From positions 60,795-124,794 of the forward strand of contig NZ_RAUX01000010.1 of assembly GCF_013464485.1 (NCBI RefSeq): a stretch of DNA of 64,000 nucleotides, written 5' to 3'. The stretch comes from Stenotrophomonas maltophilia. GTDB taxonomy: Bacteria; Pseudomonadota; Gammaproteobacteria; Xanthomonadales; Xanthomonadaceae. Positions 45,613-54,962 of the stretch are shown piece after piece; position 1 is the first letter of the stretch, and every line of letters begins with the position of its first letter. The notes below the pieces were generated by a model that saw only the letters and a program-made list of their open reading frames with translations, ran no database searches and was not told the DNA's origin. Both the position numbers and the translations under genes were made by a program.

Positions 45613-47975
45613 CAGTGCCCCGGGTCCAGGCGCTTGGCCGCAACCCAGCGCAGCGTGCGCCACAACAGGAAGGCGACCATCAGCACCACCAGCGTGGCCA
45701 GCACCGCCAGCAGTGCAGGGTGGTCGGCCAGGTGGTACCACAGCAGCAGCCACCATGGGAGGGCGCCGACGTAGTAGTGATCGCCAACGAACTGGCTGTG
45801 GATGCCCGAGGTACGCAGGATCGCCACCGAACCGGCGATGGCTTCGCGCTTGCCGGTATCGCTGAGAGCATCGTCGAGCAGGCCGTAGTCGGCGGCGTTG
45901 CTGGCGGCCAGCGAAACGATGCTGCGCTGCGCATGCTTCGGCGACTGCATGCCGATGATCGCGGCAAACGGCGCCTGCGCGCTCACTGCAACCTCGGTCA
46001 CCGCCGGGTCGCCATCGCGGCTGCCTCGGCGGGCCTGTTCCATCGCCTGCTGCGGCGACGGCGACTGGCCGTTGAGCAGGCGCGTGCGCTGGTCGTCGAT
46101 CAGCAGCGACAGATGCTGGCTGCCGCGCAGTTCGGCGGGCAAGGCACCCAGCATCAGCAGGTCCGCATCCAGCGCGCTGGCCTGCTTCCAGTCATCGGAC
46201 AAGCGCAGGCCATAGGCCGGGTAGCCGCTCTGCACGCCCAGCCCACCGATCAGGTTCAGCAGCAGGCTGACCTGTGCTTCGCTGGCGCTGGGCGGCACCA
46301 GCACGACCGTCTCCGACAGATCGGCCATGCGGGTGAACGGGAAACCGCTGAGTGCGAACGCGGACAGGTCCGGCAGGCCCATGTAGTGATGGAACCCGGA
46401 GAAGTCGATGGTCGAGTCTCCCTCGATCGCTGCCTGCAGGTTCGGCGGCAGCACGGTCTGGCAATGATCGCGCTGCGCACTGCCCATCACGCTGGCGAAG
46501 TTGAAATCGAAGCGCAGCTGGTTGCGGTCGCCCAGCTTGAGCGCCGGAATCAACAGGCGCCCGTCGTCGGCACCGGCATCACCGGCCAGCACTGGCAGGC
46601 GGATTTCCTCCAGGCCCTGCTTGCCGTTGCGGCGCACCAGCGGGAAGCTGGAGATGAACTGATCGTTGATCGCTACGCCCAGCCGCGACTCATCGCTGCC
46701 GAACGGCGGCGTGTACCGGTAGCTCAGGTTCAGCGGAATGCCCTGGTTGCGCCAGATGAACAGGTCCGGCGGCAGGTTGAGGTTGACCGTGATCGGCTGC
46801 GGCGACATGCCGTTGGCGTGCAGCTGCTGCGGATAGTCGAGCAGTTCGGCCAGGCGCACGGCGCGGTCGGTACGCACCCAGTTCGGTGCGTCGTACGGCT
46901 TGCGCGGGGCCAGCGGCTTGATCTCGTCGACGCTGACCTGGCGGCCGCGGAACAGCACGTTGCCGGCCGCCATTGCGGCCACCGCTTTCTGCAGATCGTC
47001 ATCGTTGCGGCCCAGCACCAGCAGCAGCTTGCGCTGCGGATCCTCCGGCAGCGACATCAGTTCGATCATCGGGCCCTTCACCGGGGCATGGTTGGCGATC
47101 ACCGGCGGGAACCTGCCGTTGACCGCCAGCACCACCGCGTGGCCCTTGTCCGGCAGCGTACCGAAGCTGACCGGGAAACGCGCCTGGCGCCACCAGCCGG
47201 ACAGGCTGCCGAAGTACGAGGACATCACCGCTGCCGCACGCTGCTGCGCCAGGCTGGGTGCGGCGGCGAACACCACCGGCAGTTCCAAGCGTGCGGTATC
47301 ACGCGGATCGAAGAACGGCAGCGGGAAGTTGGCCAGGTCGTCCTGCATCGCCAGCGGCTGGCCACCCAGGCGCAGCGTGCTGTTGCTGGACAGGTTGACC
47401 CACAGCGAGCTGTGCGTCGGCTCTTCGCAGATGTCGGTGTAGTGGCCGACGAACTCGAGGCGGACCTGGTTGAAATCGGCGATCAGGCGCGCGTCCAGCG
47501 GCAGCTTGGCCTGCACCGGGCGGCCGAGCTGGTCGTTGCTGATCGGCACCACGCCCATCATCGCGTCGTTGAGGTAGACCCGCAGGTGCGACAGGGTCGG
47601 CAGCAGCGACGGTGAAGGCGTGAAGCTCAGATCCAGCTCGGCATCGCGGACCAGGCGGTCACGGCGCACCTGGAACTCGAAGGTGGTGGCATTGCGCACC
47701 CCCGACAACAGCGTGTCCTGGCGGCGCCCCAGCTGCGCGAAAGTGTTCTGCCGCTGCCAGGGCCAGGCGCTGCCCGCCCAGGTCTGCGCCAGCGCGGGCT
47801 CGGTACCGGCGGTGGGCGTGGTGGCGGGTGCGGCCGGCACGCTCGGCACCGGCGGCGCGGCAGGCGCCGTGGTGGGAGGGACGACCGGTGCCGGAGCAGG
47901 CGCGCTGTTGCCTGACGCCACGGGCAGGGCCAGCAGGGGCAGCAGCAGCCAACGCAGAGAGGACGGAAGGGTCAT
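45612..47975 (-). CDS. bcsB: BcsB, periplasmic cellulose synthase subunit
   Basis: Membrane-anchored periplasmic partner of BcsA that guides the glucan. The 787-residue protein has a signal peptide, a Pro/Ala-rich stretch to about residue 60, and two carbohydrate-binding plus flavodoxin-like modules. A C-terminal membrane helix (about 755-777) is followed by a basic end. Recognisable parts are NATTFEFQVRRDRLVRDAEL, LRVYLNDAMMGVVPI and HNIMGLPDLS-like HYMGLPDLSAFALSGFPFTR. It overlaps bcsA by 4 bases. Confidence 0.95.
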   Translation of the reverse strand: MTLPSSLRWLLLPLLALPVASGNSAPAPAPVVPPTTAPAAPPVPSVPAAPATTPTAGTEPALAQTWAGSAWPWQRQNTFAQLGRRQDTLLSGVRNATTFEFQVRRDRLVRDAELDLSFTPSPSLLPTLSHLRVYLNDAMMGVVPISNDQLGRPVQAKLPLDARLIADFNQVRLEFVGHYTDICEEPTHSSLWVNLSSNSTLRLGGQPLAMQDDLANFPLPFFDPRDTARLELPVVFAAAPSLAQQRAAAVMSSYFGSLSGWWRQARFPVSFGTLPDKGHAVVLAVNGRFPPVIANHAPVKGPMIELMSLPEDPQRKLLLVLGRNDDDLQKAVAAMAAGNVLFRGRQVSVDEIKPLAPRKPYDAPNWVRTDRAVRLAELLDYPQQLHANGMSPQPITVNLNLPPDLFIWRNQGIPLNLSYRYTPPFGSDESRLGVAINDQFISSFPLVRRNGKQGLEEIRLPVLAGDAGADDGRLLIPALKLGDRNQLRFDFNFASVMGSAQRDHCQTVLPPNLQAAIEGDSTIDFSGFHHYMGLPDLSAFALSGFPFTRMADLSETVVLVPPSASEAQVSLLLNLIGGLGVQSGYPAYGLRLSDDWKQASALDADLLMLGALPAELRGSQHLSLLIDDQRTRLLNGQSPSPQQAMEQARRGSRDGDPAVTEVAVSAQAPFAAIIGMQSPKHAQRSIVSLAASNAADYGLLDDALSDTGKREAIAGSVAILRTSGIHSQFVGDHYYVGALPWWLLLWYHLADHPALLAVLATLVVLMVAFLLWRTLRWVAAKRLDPGH

Positions 47976-50596
47976 GGACGAAGCCCTGGATCAGCGGCTG
48001 GGTCAGCCGGGTGGGAAGGAAGCGGACGTTGCGGAGCAAAACTGGCCAGCCATCGCAGCAGGCGACGGTTCCAGTGTGCCGGGCGGTCAAGGTCGAACGG
48101 TGCGAAATCACCCATCCGCCGGTAGCCGCGCCAGCCCAGGACCAGCACGCTCCACAGGCTGCGCGGCAGGCTCTTGGGTTGGTAACCGGCGTGCCAGTCG
48201 AGCCAGGCATCAGCGCGGGCGAAGGTGCACTGGGCGAACTCGACGCGCTGGCGTTCGTCCTCGAACAGCAGCAGCAGGCCGAGCCGCTGGCCGACCGTGC
48301 GCTGCACGCGCGCCGGGAACGCGAACTCGCGGCGGCCGCGCCCCAGCAGCACCTGCACGCGCTGGCCTTCGGCCAGTTGTGCGTCTTCGCCGAGTTCGAC
48401 GCCCACGCCATCGTTGGAGTAATCCTGCAGCACGCCGCGCAGGCGGCGGCCATCGGGTACCTGCAGCGCCATCGGCAGGTGGGTGGTGACGCGATGCGTG
48501 CGCCGCACCTGCTGCACTTCGGCGGCCACCGCCAGCGCACCACCGATGATCAGCAGGTTGTACAGCACCCACAGCGAACTGACGACCACCGTGCCGCGCT
48601 CGTCAAGCGGCCCGTGCATGAAGCGCCACACGGCAAAGCACAGGCCGAGCACGTTCAGCAGCGCCAGCACCAGGTAGGGCTGCGCCACGCGCCAGTCGAA
48701 ACGATCGCCGGCCTGGGTGCCGCCCTTGTCGGTGACGTTGAACTTGCCACGACCCGGGCTGAACAGTGCCACGGTGGTAGGCCGTGCGATGTACCAGGCC
48801 AGCACCGTCTCGTACACCTCGCCCCAGAACGGCCGCCGGTACTTGCCCTGGATTCGCGCGTTGGTGAGGCTGGCGTGGGCCATGTGCGGCACCACGAACA
48901 GCAGGATGGCCAGCGCCGGTGCGTAGATGATGTAGACATGCAGCAGCAGGAACGCCAGCGGCGCGGTGAGGAATACCAGGCGCGGAATGCCGGCCAGGAA
49001 ATGCAGCATCGCGTTGGCGTAGCAGAAGCGCTGGAACAGGCTCAGGCCCTTGCCCAGCAGCGGATTGTCGATGCGGAAGATCTGCACCATGCCGCGCGCC
49101 CAGCGGATGCGCTGGTTGACGTGTGCGCCAAGGCTGTCGGTGGCGAGGCCGGCTGCCTGCGGAATGCGCAGGTAGGCCGAGTTCCAGCCCTTGCGGTGCA
49201 GGCGCAGCGCGGTGTGCGCATCCTCGGTGACGGTTTCGGTTGCAAACCCGCCGATGGCATCGATGGCCTCGCGCCGCAGCACCGCGCAGGAGCCGCAGAA
49301 GAACGCCGCGTTCCACAGGTCGTTGCCGTCCTGCACCAGGCCGTAGAACAACTCGCCTTCGTTGGGATCGCTGCGGAACACCTGCAGGTTGCGTTCGAAC
49401 GGATCGGCCGAGAAGAAGTGGTGCGGGGTCTGCACCAGCGCCAGTTTCGGGTCGCGCAGGAACCAGCCACAGGTGATCTGCAGGAACGAACGCACCGGCA
49501 GGTGGTCGCTGTCGAAGATGGCCACCAGCTCGCCATCGATCAGGGTCAGGGCGTGGTTGAGGTTGCCGGCCTTGGCATGGCGGTTGTCGGCGCGGGTGAT
49601 GTAGTTGACCCCGGCGCGCTCGGCGAATGCACGGAATTCTTCGCGCTTGCCATCATCGAGGATATGGATGCGCAGCTTGTCGGCCGGCCAGTCCAGGCCC
49701 ATCGCCGCGTACACGGTGTGCCGCACCAGCGCCAGGTCTTCGTTGTAGGTGGGAATCAGCACATCCACCGTCGGCCACTGGCGGATATCGGGCGGCAACG
49801 GCGCCGGGCGGCGACGCAGCGGCCAGGCCACCTGCACGTAGCCCAGCATCAGCACCAGCCAGGAATAGGTTTCCGCCGCCAGCAGCACCACACCACAGAC
49901 CAGGTCGAAGGTGCTGTTCCAGTTCAGCGTGGCGGTATAGCGCCACCACAGGTAACGGCAGGACACGGTGATCGACAGCACCACCAGCACCAGCGTTGCA
50001 TAGCGCCCCTGCATGCGCCGCACCAGCAGCGCGATGACCCACAGCAGCACGACGAACACGAACTGCGCGAAATAGGTGAACGGCTGGGTGATGCACAACG
50101 CCGCCAGCCCCAGCGTGGCCAACCCGGCCAGCAGGGTCAGCAGGTGCCGCGAACGTGGCGACAGGCCGCCCACCTTCCGGCCGAACCAGGCCGCCACGCG
50201 GCTGTTCCAGAATTCACTGGGCGCATCGCGCATCGCGCGCAGATAGCGCAGGCGGCCACGACCGGCCGCGCCACGCAGTTCGGCAATGCGTTCGCGCCGG
50301 GCCTGGGCCAACCGTTGCCGCCTCAGCGAAGGCTGCGGTACCAACCGCACCACCGACAGCCACATGGCCTGGATCAGCAATCGCAGGGGATCACCTGGAC
50401 GCCAGCGACGGTCGCCCTGTATCTGCGGGAAGGCGTTGCGCAGGCGCGGCGCCTGCGCCTGCCACGCCGGCCCTTCCAGGCGCAGGAATGCCCAGCCCAC
50501 GCATTGCAGCAGCCACAGCAATGCCCGCGTCGGCCAGGACGCATGCACCCGCTCACGCAGGCGCCCCCAGTCCAGGTAATAGACACGGGCGCCCAT
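47972..50596 (-). CDS. bcsA: BcsA, cellulose synthase catalytic subunit with PilZ domain
   Basis: Inner-membrane GT2 enzyme that makes beta-1,4-glucan from UDP-glucose and is activated by cyclic di-GMP. ATG 50596 gives 874 residues, as in E. coli (872), including the enterobacterial-type N-terminal extension. GT motifs are DDG (314-316), FDSDH (361-365), TED (457-459) and QRIRW (495-499). The PilZ domain has RRTHR (698-702) and DYSNDGVG (725-732), the cyclic di-GMP residues. Around eight membrane helices flank the catalytic part. Confidence 0.98.
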   Translation of the reverse strand: MGARVYYLDWGRLRERVHASWPTRALLWLLQCVGWAFLRLEGPAWQAQAPRLRNAFPQIQGDRRWRPGDPLRLLIQAMWLSVVRLVPQPSLRRQRLAQARRERIAELRGAAGRGRLRYLRAMRDAPSEFWNSRVAAWFGRKVGGLSPRSRHLLTLLAGLATLGLAALCITQPFTYFAQFVFVVLLWVIALLVRRMQGRYATLVLVVLSITVSCRYLWWRYTATLNWNSTFDLVCGVVLLAAETYSWLVLMLGYVQVAWPLRRRPAPLPPDIRQWPTVDVLIPTYNEDLALVRHTVYAAMGLDWPADKLRIHILDDGKREEFRAFAERAGVNYITRADNRHAKAGNLNHALTLIDGELVAIFDSDHLPVRSFLQITCGWFLRDPKLALVQTPHHFFSADPFERNLQVFRSDPNEGELFYGLVQDGNDLWNAAFFCGSCAVLRREAIDAIGGFATETVTEDAHTALRLHRKGWNSAYLRIPQAAGLATDSLGAHVNQRIRWARGMVQIFRIDNPLLGKGLSLFQRFCYANAMLHFLAGIPRLVFLTAPLAFLLLHVYIIYAPALAILLFVVPHMAHASLTNARIQGKYRRPFWGEVYETVLAWYIARPTTVALFSPGRGKFNVTDKGGTQAGDRFDWRVAQPYLVLALLNVLGLCFAVWRFMHGPLDERGTVVVSSLWVLYNLLIIGGALAVAAEVQQVRRTHRVTTHLPMALQVPDGRRLRGVLQDYSNDGVGVELGEDAQLAEGQRVQVLLGRGRREFAFPARVQRTVGQRLGLLLLFEDERQRVEFAQCTFARADAWLDWHAGYQPKSLPRSLWSVLVLGWRGYRRMGDFAPFDLDRPAHWNRRLLRWLASFAPQRPLPSHPADPAADPGLRP

Positions 50597-51351
50597 CAGT
50601 GTCCTCCCGCCGCAGCCTGGCGCCGTGCGCCTTCGGCCAGGCACCACAGCACCAGCCCGTCGACATCGGCGGCGGCAAGCGAATCGGTCGCATAGCGGCC
50701 CAGTGGCTGCTTGCTGGCCAATGCGGACGGCACCCGCGCATCCTCGTGCAGCGGCTGCGGCACCAGCCGCGCGCCGTGCGCGTGCAGCCACAGCTGCATC
50801 AGGTCGCGCTGCACCGGAATGACCGGGTCGTAGCGGTTGGCCAGCAGCAGCCGGGTGTCATCCGGTTGCCGTTGCAGGAACACATGGCTGACCGGATCGA
50901 CACAGGCCAGGCGCAGCGGCAACGTGCAGCGCGCGTGCTGGTTGATGGCCGCAGCGTGCGCCGGCAGGCGCTGCGGCAGGTCGAACAGGATCCAGTCGAA
51001 CTGGGTCTCCAGCAGCGGAATGCGCTTGGCCCAGGTAGCCGGTTCCTGCTGCAGCTGCTGTTCGATGCGCATCGCGGCCCCGGCATCGACACGACCGTAG
51101 GGCAGCACCGCCAGCCCCGCTGCGATGGCATAGGCGGCATCGCGCCAATCCGTACCGTCCAGCTGCGCGCGCGCCCAGCCGTTTTCCACGTCGGCAGGCA
51201 GGCCCAGGTGCAGGCCGAGCATCTGGTCCGGACTGCATTCGACCAGCAGCACGCGCTGGCCCTGGGCATGCAGGCCCTGGCCGAGTGCAGCCAGCACCGT
51301 AGTGACGCCAGTTCCGCCATGGATGCCCTGCAGCGACAACACGGTGCTCAT
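50596..51351 (-). CDS. bcsQ: BcsQ, MinD/ParA-like cellulose secretion regulator
   Basis: SIMIBI ATPase that localises the cellulose machinery at the pole in E. coli. The 251-residue protein has the deviant P-loop GIHGGTGVTT, in which the usual Lys is absent, as also in E. coli BcsQ. WARAQLDGTDWRDAAYAI, WILFDLPQRLP and QLWLHAHGARLVPQ are family features. The start overlaps the bcsR stop, and its own stop shares one base with the bcsA ATG. Confidence 0.93.
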   Translation of the reverse strand: MSTVLSLQGIHGGTGVTTVLAALGQGLHAQGQRVLLVECSPDQMLGLHLGLPADVENGWARAQLDGTDWRDAAYAIAAGLAVLPYGRVDAGAAMRIEQQLQQEPATWAKRIPLLETQFDWILFDLPQRLPAHAAAINQHARCTLPLRLACVDPVSHVFLQRQPDDTRLLLANRYDPVIPVQRDLMQLWLHAHGARLVPQPLHEDARVPSALASKQPLGRYATDSLAAADVDGLVLWCLAEGARRQAAAGGH

Positions 51352-51527
51352 CGGCGCGGCTCCAGTTCGGCCAGCAACGGCCAGCGCGCCAGCGCCCGTG
51401 CACGTTCTTGCTGGGCCGAGAAGTCCACATAGGGCAACCCCGGCATGTCCAGGCTGCGGCGAAGCAGGTCGATGTCGTCCTCCTCCACGGACAGCGTGAC
51501 TGGCACGGCAAGAATGTCGGCAGGCAT
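51348..51527 (-). CDS. bcsR: BcsR, short cellulose synthase regulator
   Basis: A 59-codon gene between bcsG and bcsQ. The protein reads MPADILAVPVTLSVEEDDID, then LLRRSLDMPGLPYVDFSAQQ and a C-terminal LARWPLLAELEPRR. The LPYVDFS and RWPLLAE motifs match E. coli BcsR (LPDIDYADIS, RWPLLAEF), which forms a complex with BcsQ and stabilises the Bcs machine. Its ATG shares one base with the bcsG stop, and its stop overlaps the bcsQ start by 4 bases. Confidence 0.88.
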   Translation of the reverse strand: MPADILAVPVTLSVEEDDIDLLRRSLDMPGLPYVDFSAQQERARALARWPLLAELEPRR

Positions 51528-53158
51528 CAGCGCGCCTCCTCCGGGTAGGGGCTCCAGGTCTGGCTGCCCTGCAGCTGCAGCCAGGGCTTGCCGGCGTACT
51601 CGATGACCTTGGCGCCTTCGTTCTCCGATACCGACGGTGTCTGCGGCAGCCCCTTCAGCAGGCTGTCCCAGTTGCGCTCGCTCGGCGGCGACTGGGCATT
51701 GAGCGCGTACACGCGCGAGACCAGCTCGGACACCGCCAGATAGCTGCTCGGTTCGGGCACATGACGTGGGCCGCCGGCCGCCGGCGCGCCCATGCCGATC
51801 AGCTTCACGCCCACCGGCACGTGGGTGATCGATGGACTGGGAATCTCACGCATGCCCGGAATCTGCATGCGGTCGCCATGCAGGGCCGCGCCATGCTCAG
51901 GCACCACCACGATCATCGCGCGGCGGCCACTCTTCTCCACCGCATCGACGAAACCGGCCATGTCGCCCAGCACCATTTCCGCACGTGCCTTGTAGTCGGC
52001 GGCATTCGAACGGCCATCGGCGCCGACGATGCGGTTGCCATCGTGCAGCGAGATCGTGTTGTAGAACAGCGCCACCTGCTGGCTGGACTCGGCCAGCCGC
52101 TGTTTCCACCACGCCATCAGCACATCGCCATCGCGGCGCAGCGGCGACTTGTCGAAGGCCACCAGTGCCTTCGGGAAGGCACTGATGTCCATCGGCTGCG
52201 CCTGCAGCCCGCCGTACTGATGCAATTCGCCGATGAAGTCGTCGAAGTGGCCGTCATGGTTCATCGCCAGCTCGCTCTGGAAGCCCAGATGCTGCAGGTT
52301 CGAGAACAGCTGGCACTCGGCCGGCACCGGATCGAACAGCCCGGTATGCGAGGTCTGGCCACAGCTGGCGCGCAGCAGGCGGATCGCTGCAGGGCCGCTG
52401 TAGGCGGTTGCCGAGTTGAAGTCGTCGAACACCACGTCCATGTGATCAAGCAGGTTGTTCTGGCGCAGCCCCACTTCATCCAGATCGCTCCACGCCAGCG
52501 AACAGATGTTGAGGATGATGACGTCGAACGGTGCGCCGCTGCCCGGTGCCGGGAAAGTGGTCTTCAGGCTGGCCTGCTGCTGGTAGAAGCTGGCCAACCA
52601 CGCATTGAGCGACTCGTTGTTGGCCGGCGGCAGGCTGCCACCTGAAGGGCCGCCGGCGCTGGCGGTGGCTGCGGTGGCGGTGCCCTGCCCCCAGTTCCAA
52701 CCGGCCGGCATCGGTATCGCCATCACAGCCAGGCCGAGCATGCCCAGCACGCTCAGGGTGGTGATGCGCAGCCATGGCTTGAGCAGCACGTAGGCCAGCA
52801 GCAGCATCACCAGCACCGCCACCATCTGCCAGTTGATGAAGCGCTGGGCCAACTCGAGCCAATAGTCGGCCGAGAAGTCCAGCACGCCCGGCTGCACCAG
52901 CAGGCGCCGGAACGGCGGCCACCAGGTGTCGTGGTAGTACAGCGCCACGCCCACCGGTACCGCGACGACGGTGCGCGCGATGCGTGCCCAGCGCCAGCGC
53001 AGCGGAATCAGCAGCGCGCCCAGGAACAGCAGGTTGGGCAGGATCTTCAGATCCAGCGCGCCCATCCAGGCCAGGACCACCTTGGACAGGAAGTACAGGT
53101 TCCAGCCACGCAGGTCGGCCCAGGCGAAGGGAGATGCGGGTGCCATCTGCGGACTCAT
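51527..53158 (-). CDS. bcsG: BcsG, cellulose phosphoethanolamine transferase
   Basis: Inner-membrane alkaline-phosphatase-fold enzyme that decorates cellulose with phosphoethanolamine. ATG 53158 gives 543 residues: about four N-terminal membrane helices (to about 150), a linker rich in Gly/Ala/Ser/Thr, and the periplasmic catalytic domain from about residue 210. The nucleophile is probably Ser 265 in RASCGQTSH. VVVPEHGAALHGDRMQIPGM supplies metal ligands. Its presence predicts that the strain makes modified cellulose. Confidence 0.94.
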   Translation of the reverse strand: MSPQMAPASPFAWADLRGWNLYFLSKVVLAWMGALDLKILPNLLFLGALLIPLRWRWARIARTVVAVPVGVALYYHDTWWPPFRRLLVQPGVLDFSADYWLELAQRFINWQMVAVLVMLLLAYVLLKPWLRITTLSVLGMLGLAVMAIPMPAGWNWGQGTATAATASAGGPSGGSLPPANNESLNAWLASFYQQQASLKTTFPAPGSGAPFDVIILNICSLAWSDLDEVGLRQNNLLDHMDVVFDDFNSATAYSGPAAIRLLRASCGQTSHTGLFDPVPAECQLFSNLQHLGFQSELAMNHDGHFDDFIGELHQYGGLQAQPMDISAFPKALVAFDKSPLRRDGDVLMAWWKQRLAESSQQVALFYNTISLHDGNRIVGADGRSNAADYKARAEMVLGDMAGFVDAVEKSGRRAMIVVVPEHGAALHGDRMQIPGMREIPSPSITHVPVGVKLIGMGAPAAGGPRHVPEPSSYLAVSELVSRVYALNAQSPPSERNWDSLLKGLPQTPSVSENEGAKVIEYAGKPWLQLQGSQTWSPYPEEAR

Positions 53159-53334
53159 GCAGCCCTCCGCGGCGCACGCTGGCGTACACCGGCGCGGCGC
53201 AGATGGCGGGGTGGCAGCCAGCGCGCGACACGGCGGCGCAGCCCGCGCCACAGCGTACCGAGCATGGCGCCGAAGGGAATCATCACGAGCGCGCAGGCGA
53301 CGATCAGGGTCCAGAGTTGCTGGTCAGTGGTCAT
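53155..53334 (-). CDS. bcsF: BcsF, small membrane protein of modified-cellulose synthesis
   Basis: A 59-codon gene between bcsE and bcsG. The protein MTTDQQLWTLIVACALVMIP continues with one membrane helix to about residue 27 and a very basic cytoplasmic tail (LWRGLRRRVARWLPPRHLRR). E. coli BcsF has the same layout and recruits BcsE to the membrane. It overlaps bcsE and bcsG by 4 bases each. Confidence 0.85.
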   Translation of the reverse strand: MTTDQQLWTLIVACALVMIPFGAMLGTLWRGLRRRVARWLPPRHLRRAGVRQRAPRRAA

Positions 53335-54869
53335 GCGCGGTCTCCCAGTCGCAGTGGCTTCGGGGTGGTGAACACGGGCGCCTCGAGCGCCGGGGCCACG
53401 GCCGGCAGGACCGCAGGCGCTTCGGGCAGTACCTCGGCCTCCGGATCGCTGCTGCGGGCGTTCATCGCTGCAATGTCGTACTCGGCCAGACGCTGGTAGC
53501 CATCGAACAGTTCACGCCAAGGCAGGCGGAACAGATTGGCCAGGGCCTGCTCGACCGCATCACGGCGGCAACCGAACAGGAACAGCCGCACCTGCCCGCG
53601 ATAGACACAGGCCAGATCGCCCTGGCGACGAATGTGCAGCTGCTGCAGGGTCTGCTCGGGGCGCAGGCCGGCCACCGGCTGCAGCGCCAGAACGGCACTT
53701 TCCACCGCGCTGCCGTCCTGGTCGATGCGTTCGCCGGCGATCTGGCGGAAGCGTGCGGCGTTGACCAGGCCACTGACCGATGGTGGCCGATGTGCACGGA
53801 TCAACGGCTCCGGATCTTCAGCCAGCTGGCCCTGCCAACGTTGGCGCTGCACGGTTTCCAGCAGGGTCAACAGACGCGGCAAAGGCGTGTCGGCCGGCAC
53901 CACCAGGCTGCAGCCGCATTGCATCAGCAGCCGCTCATCGGCATAGCGCAGGCAGGGCTGCAGCTCGCGCACCACCAGCTTCAGTGCATTGCCGCGTTCG
54001 CGGCGCAGCCGGTGCAGCAGGCGGGCCAGTGCATCCACCTTGGCGTTCTCGTCGATGGCCAGCACCACGGTGGCCTCGCGCGCCTGCAGCGCGGCCGGCA
54101 GCAATCCGCCCCAGCCGTCATACAGGCGCCAGGCTGCCGACAACGGCGGCGCACCTTCCAGTACCTCGGTCTGGGCCAGGAACACGTCGCGGTCACTGCC
54201 GCTGGCAGAACCGGCCGCCATCTGGCCGGCATCGGCCTGGGCCAGATGGCGCAGACCGTGGCTCTCCTGCTCCACCCCGAACGATCGCTGCGCCACCACA
54301 CCATGGCTGTTGGACCAGTAGTGCAGCAGCAGCTGCAGGGCGCCGCGATGCGGATGCAGCTGGGCCACGCCGGCGCAGCTGCGGTTCAACGGCAGCAGGC
54401 GCGGCGCCAGCGTCGCCACTTCGCCATGGCACAGCAACAGCAGCACCTGCTGCGCCTGCGCGGCCCAGTCCTGCAGCTGCTGGCACCAGCGCGCCAGCCG
54501 GGCATCGTCCCAGCCGTCCAGCGCCGCCACCGGGAACTGCACCACGCTGAGCCGGGTCCGCGCCGAAGCCGTGCGCGGCAGATCGCCGGTCAGTCCGCGC
54601 AGCGCCTGCTGCATGCCGTGGTGGGAGCGCTGGAACAGTCGCAGGCGGGCCGGCCCCTGGTCGGCCGGCAACATTGCCAGCATCGGTTCAGTACCCCGGC
54701 CCAGCGTGACCAGCACGGCCTCGTCCAGTGCGTCGGCGGTGGCCAGCACACCGGCACCGAGCAGATCCGTTGGCGCGCTTCCGGCGGCCACGACCCAGTA
54801 CAGGCCCCCGCTGCGCATCTCGACGAACTCGGTGGGCAATCCGGCAATGGCAAGGTGGGTCGCTGGCAC
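53331..54869 (-). CDS. bcsE: BcsE, cyclic di-GMP-binding cellulose synthesis enhancer
   Basis: Cytoplasmic protein that binds cyclic di-GMP through a GIL domain and boosts cellulose output. I start it at GTG 54869 because AAGGA lies 6 bases upstream; TTG 54884 is an alternative. This gives 512 residues. The RxGD cyclic di-GMP motif RQGD lies at about 415-418, in HIRRQGDLACVYRGQVRLFL, as in E. coli (Arg 415). A proline- and alanine-rich tail ends PKPLRLGDRA. It is first in the operon. Confidence 0.9.
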   Translation of the reverse strand: MPATHLAIAGLPTEFVEMRSGGLYWVVAAGSAPTDLLGAGVLATADALDEAVLVTLGRGTEPMLAMLPADQGPARLRLFQRSHHGMQQALRGLTGDLPRTASARTRLSVVQFPVAALDGWDDARLARWCQQLQDWAAQAQQVLLLLCHGEVATLAPRLLPLNRSCAGVAQLHPHRGALQLLLHYWSNSHGVVAQRSFGVEQESHGLRHLAQADAGQMAAGSASGSDRDVFLAQTEVLEGAPPLSAAWRLYDGWGGLLPAALQAREATVVLAIDENAKVDALARLLHRLRRERGNALKLVVRELQPCLRYADERLLMQCGCSLVVPADTPLPRLLTLLETVQRQRWQGQLAEDPEPLIRAHRPPSVSGLVNAARFRQIAGERIDQDGSAVESAVLALQPVAGLRPEQTLQQLHIRRQGDLACVYRGQVRLFLFGCRRDAVEQALANLFRLPWRELFDGYQRLAEYDIAAMNARSSDPEAEVLPEAPAVLPAVAPALEAPVFTTPKPLRLGDRA

Positions 54870-54946
54870 GCCGGATCCTTTCAAGGCCCCTCAGCCGGGC
54901 GGACAGCCCGGCGGCGGAGGCGATGCGGTGAAATTGAGGTCATTTC

Positions 54947-54962
54947 CATGACGTACATCACA
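54947..54962 (-). promoter_or_regulatory. CRP/Clp-like site upstream of bcsE
   Basis: Minus-strand TGTGA-TGTACG-TCATG matches TGTGA-N6-TCACA at 8 of 10 core positions. It lies within a larger imperfect dyad (CGTACA ... TGTACG). In Xanthomonas the CRP homologue Clp is a cyclic di-GMP receptor. A -10-like TATCAT lies at 54983-54988. Confidence 0.45.

Noticed and set aside
42556-45774. Plus-strand frame open for over 1000 codons
   Set aside because: It is antisense to bcsC, which has clear TPR and barrel features; the composition is that of a shadow frame.
47828-50695. Plus-strand frame of about 950 codons
   Set aside because: It is antisense to bcsA with all catalytic motifs intact on the other strand.
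50596-51351. BcsQ as an inactivated ATPase because the P-loop Lys is missing
   Set aside because: E. coli BcsQ has the same deviation (GGVGTTT), so it is a family trait.
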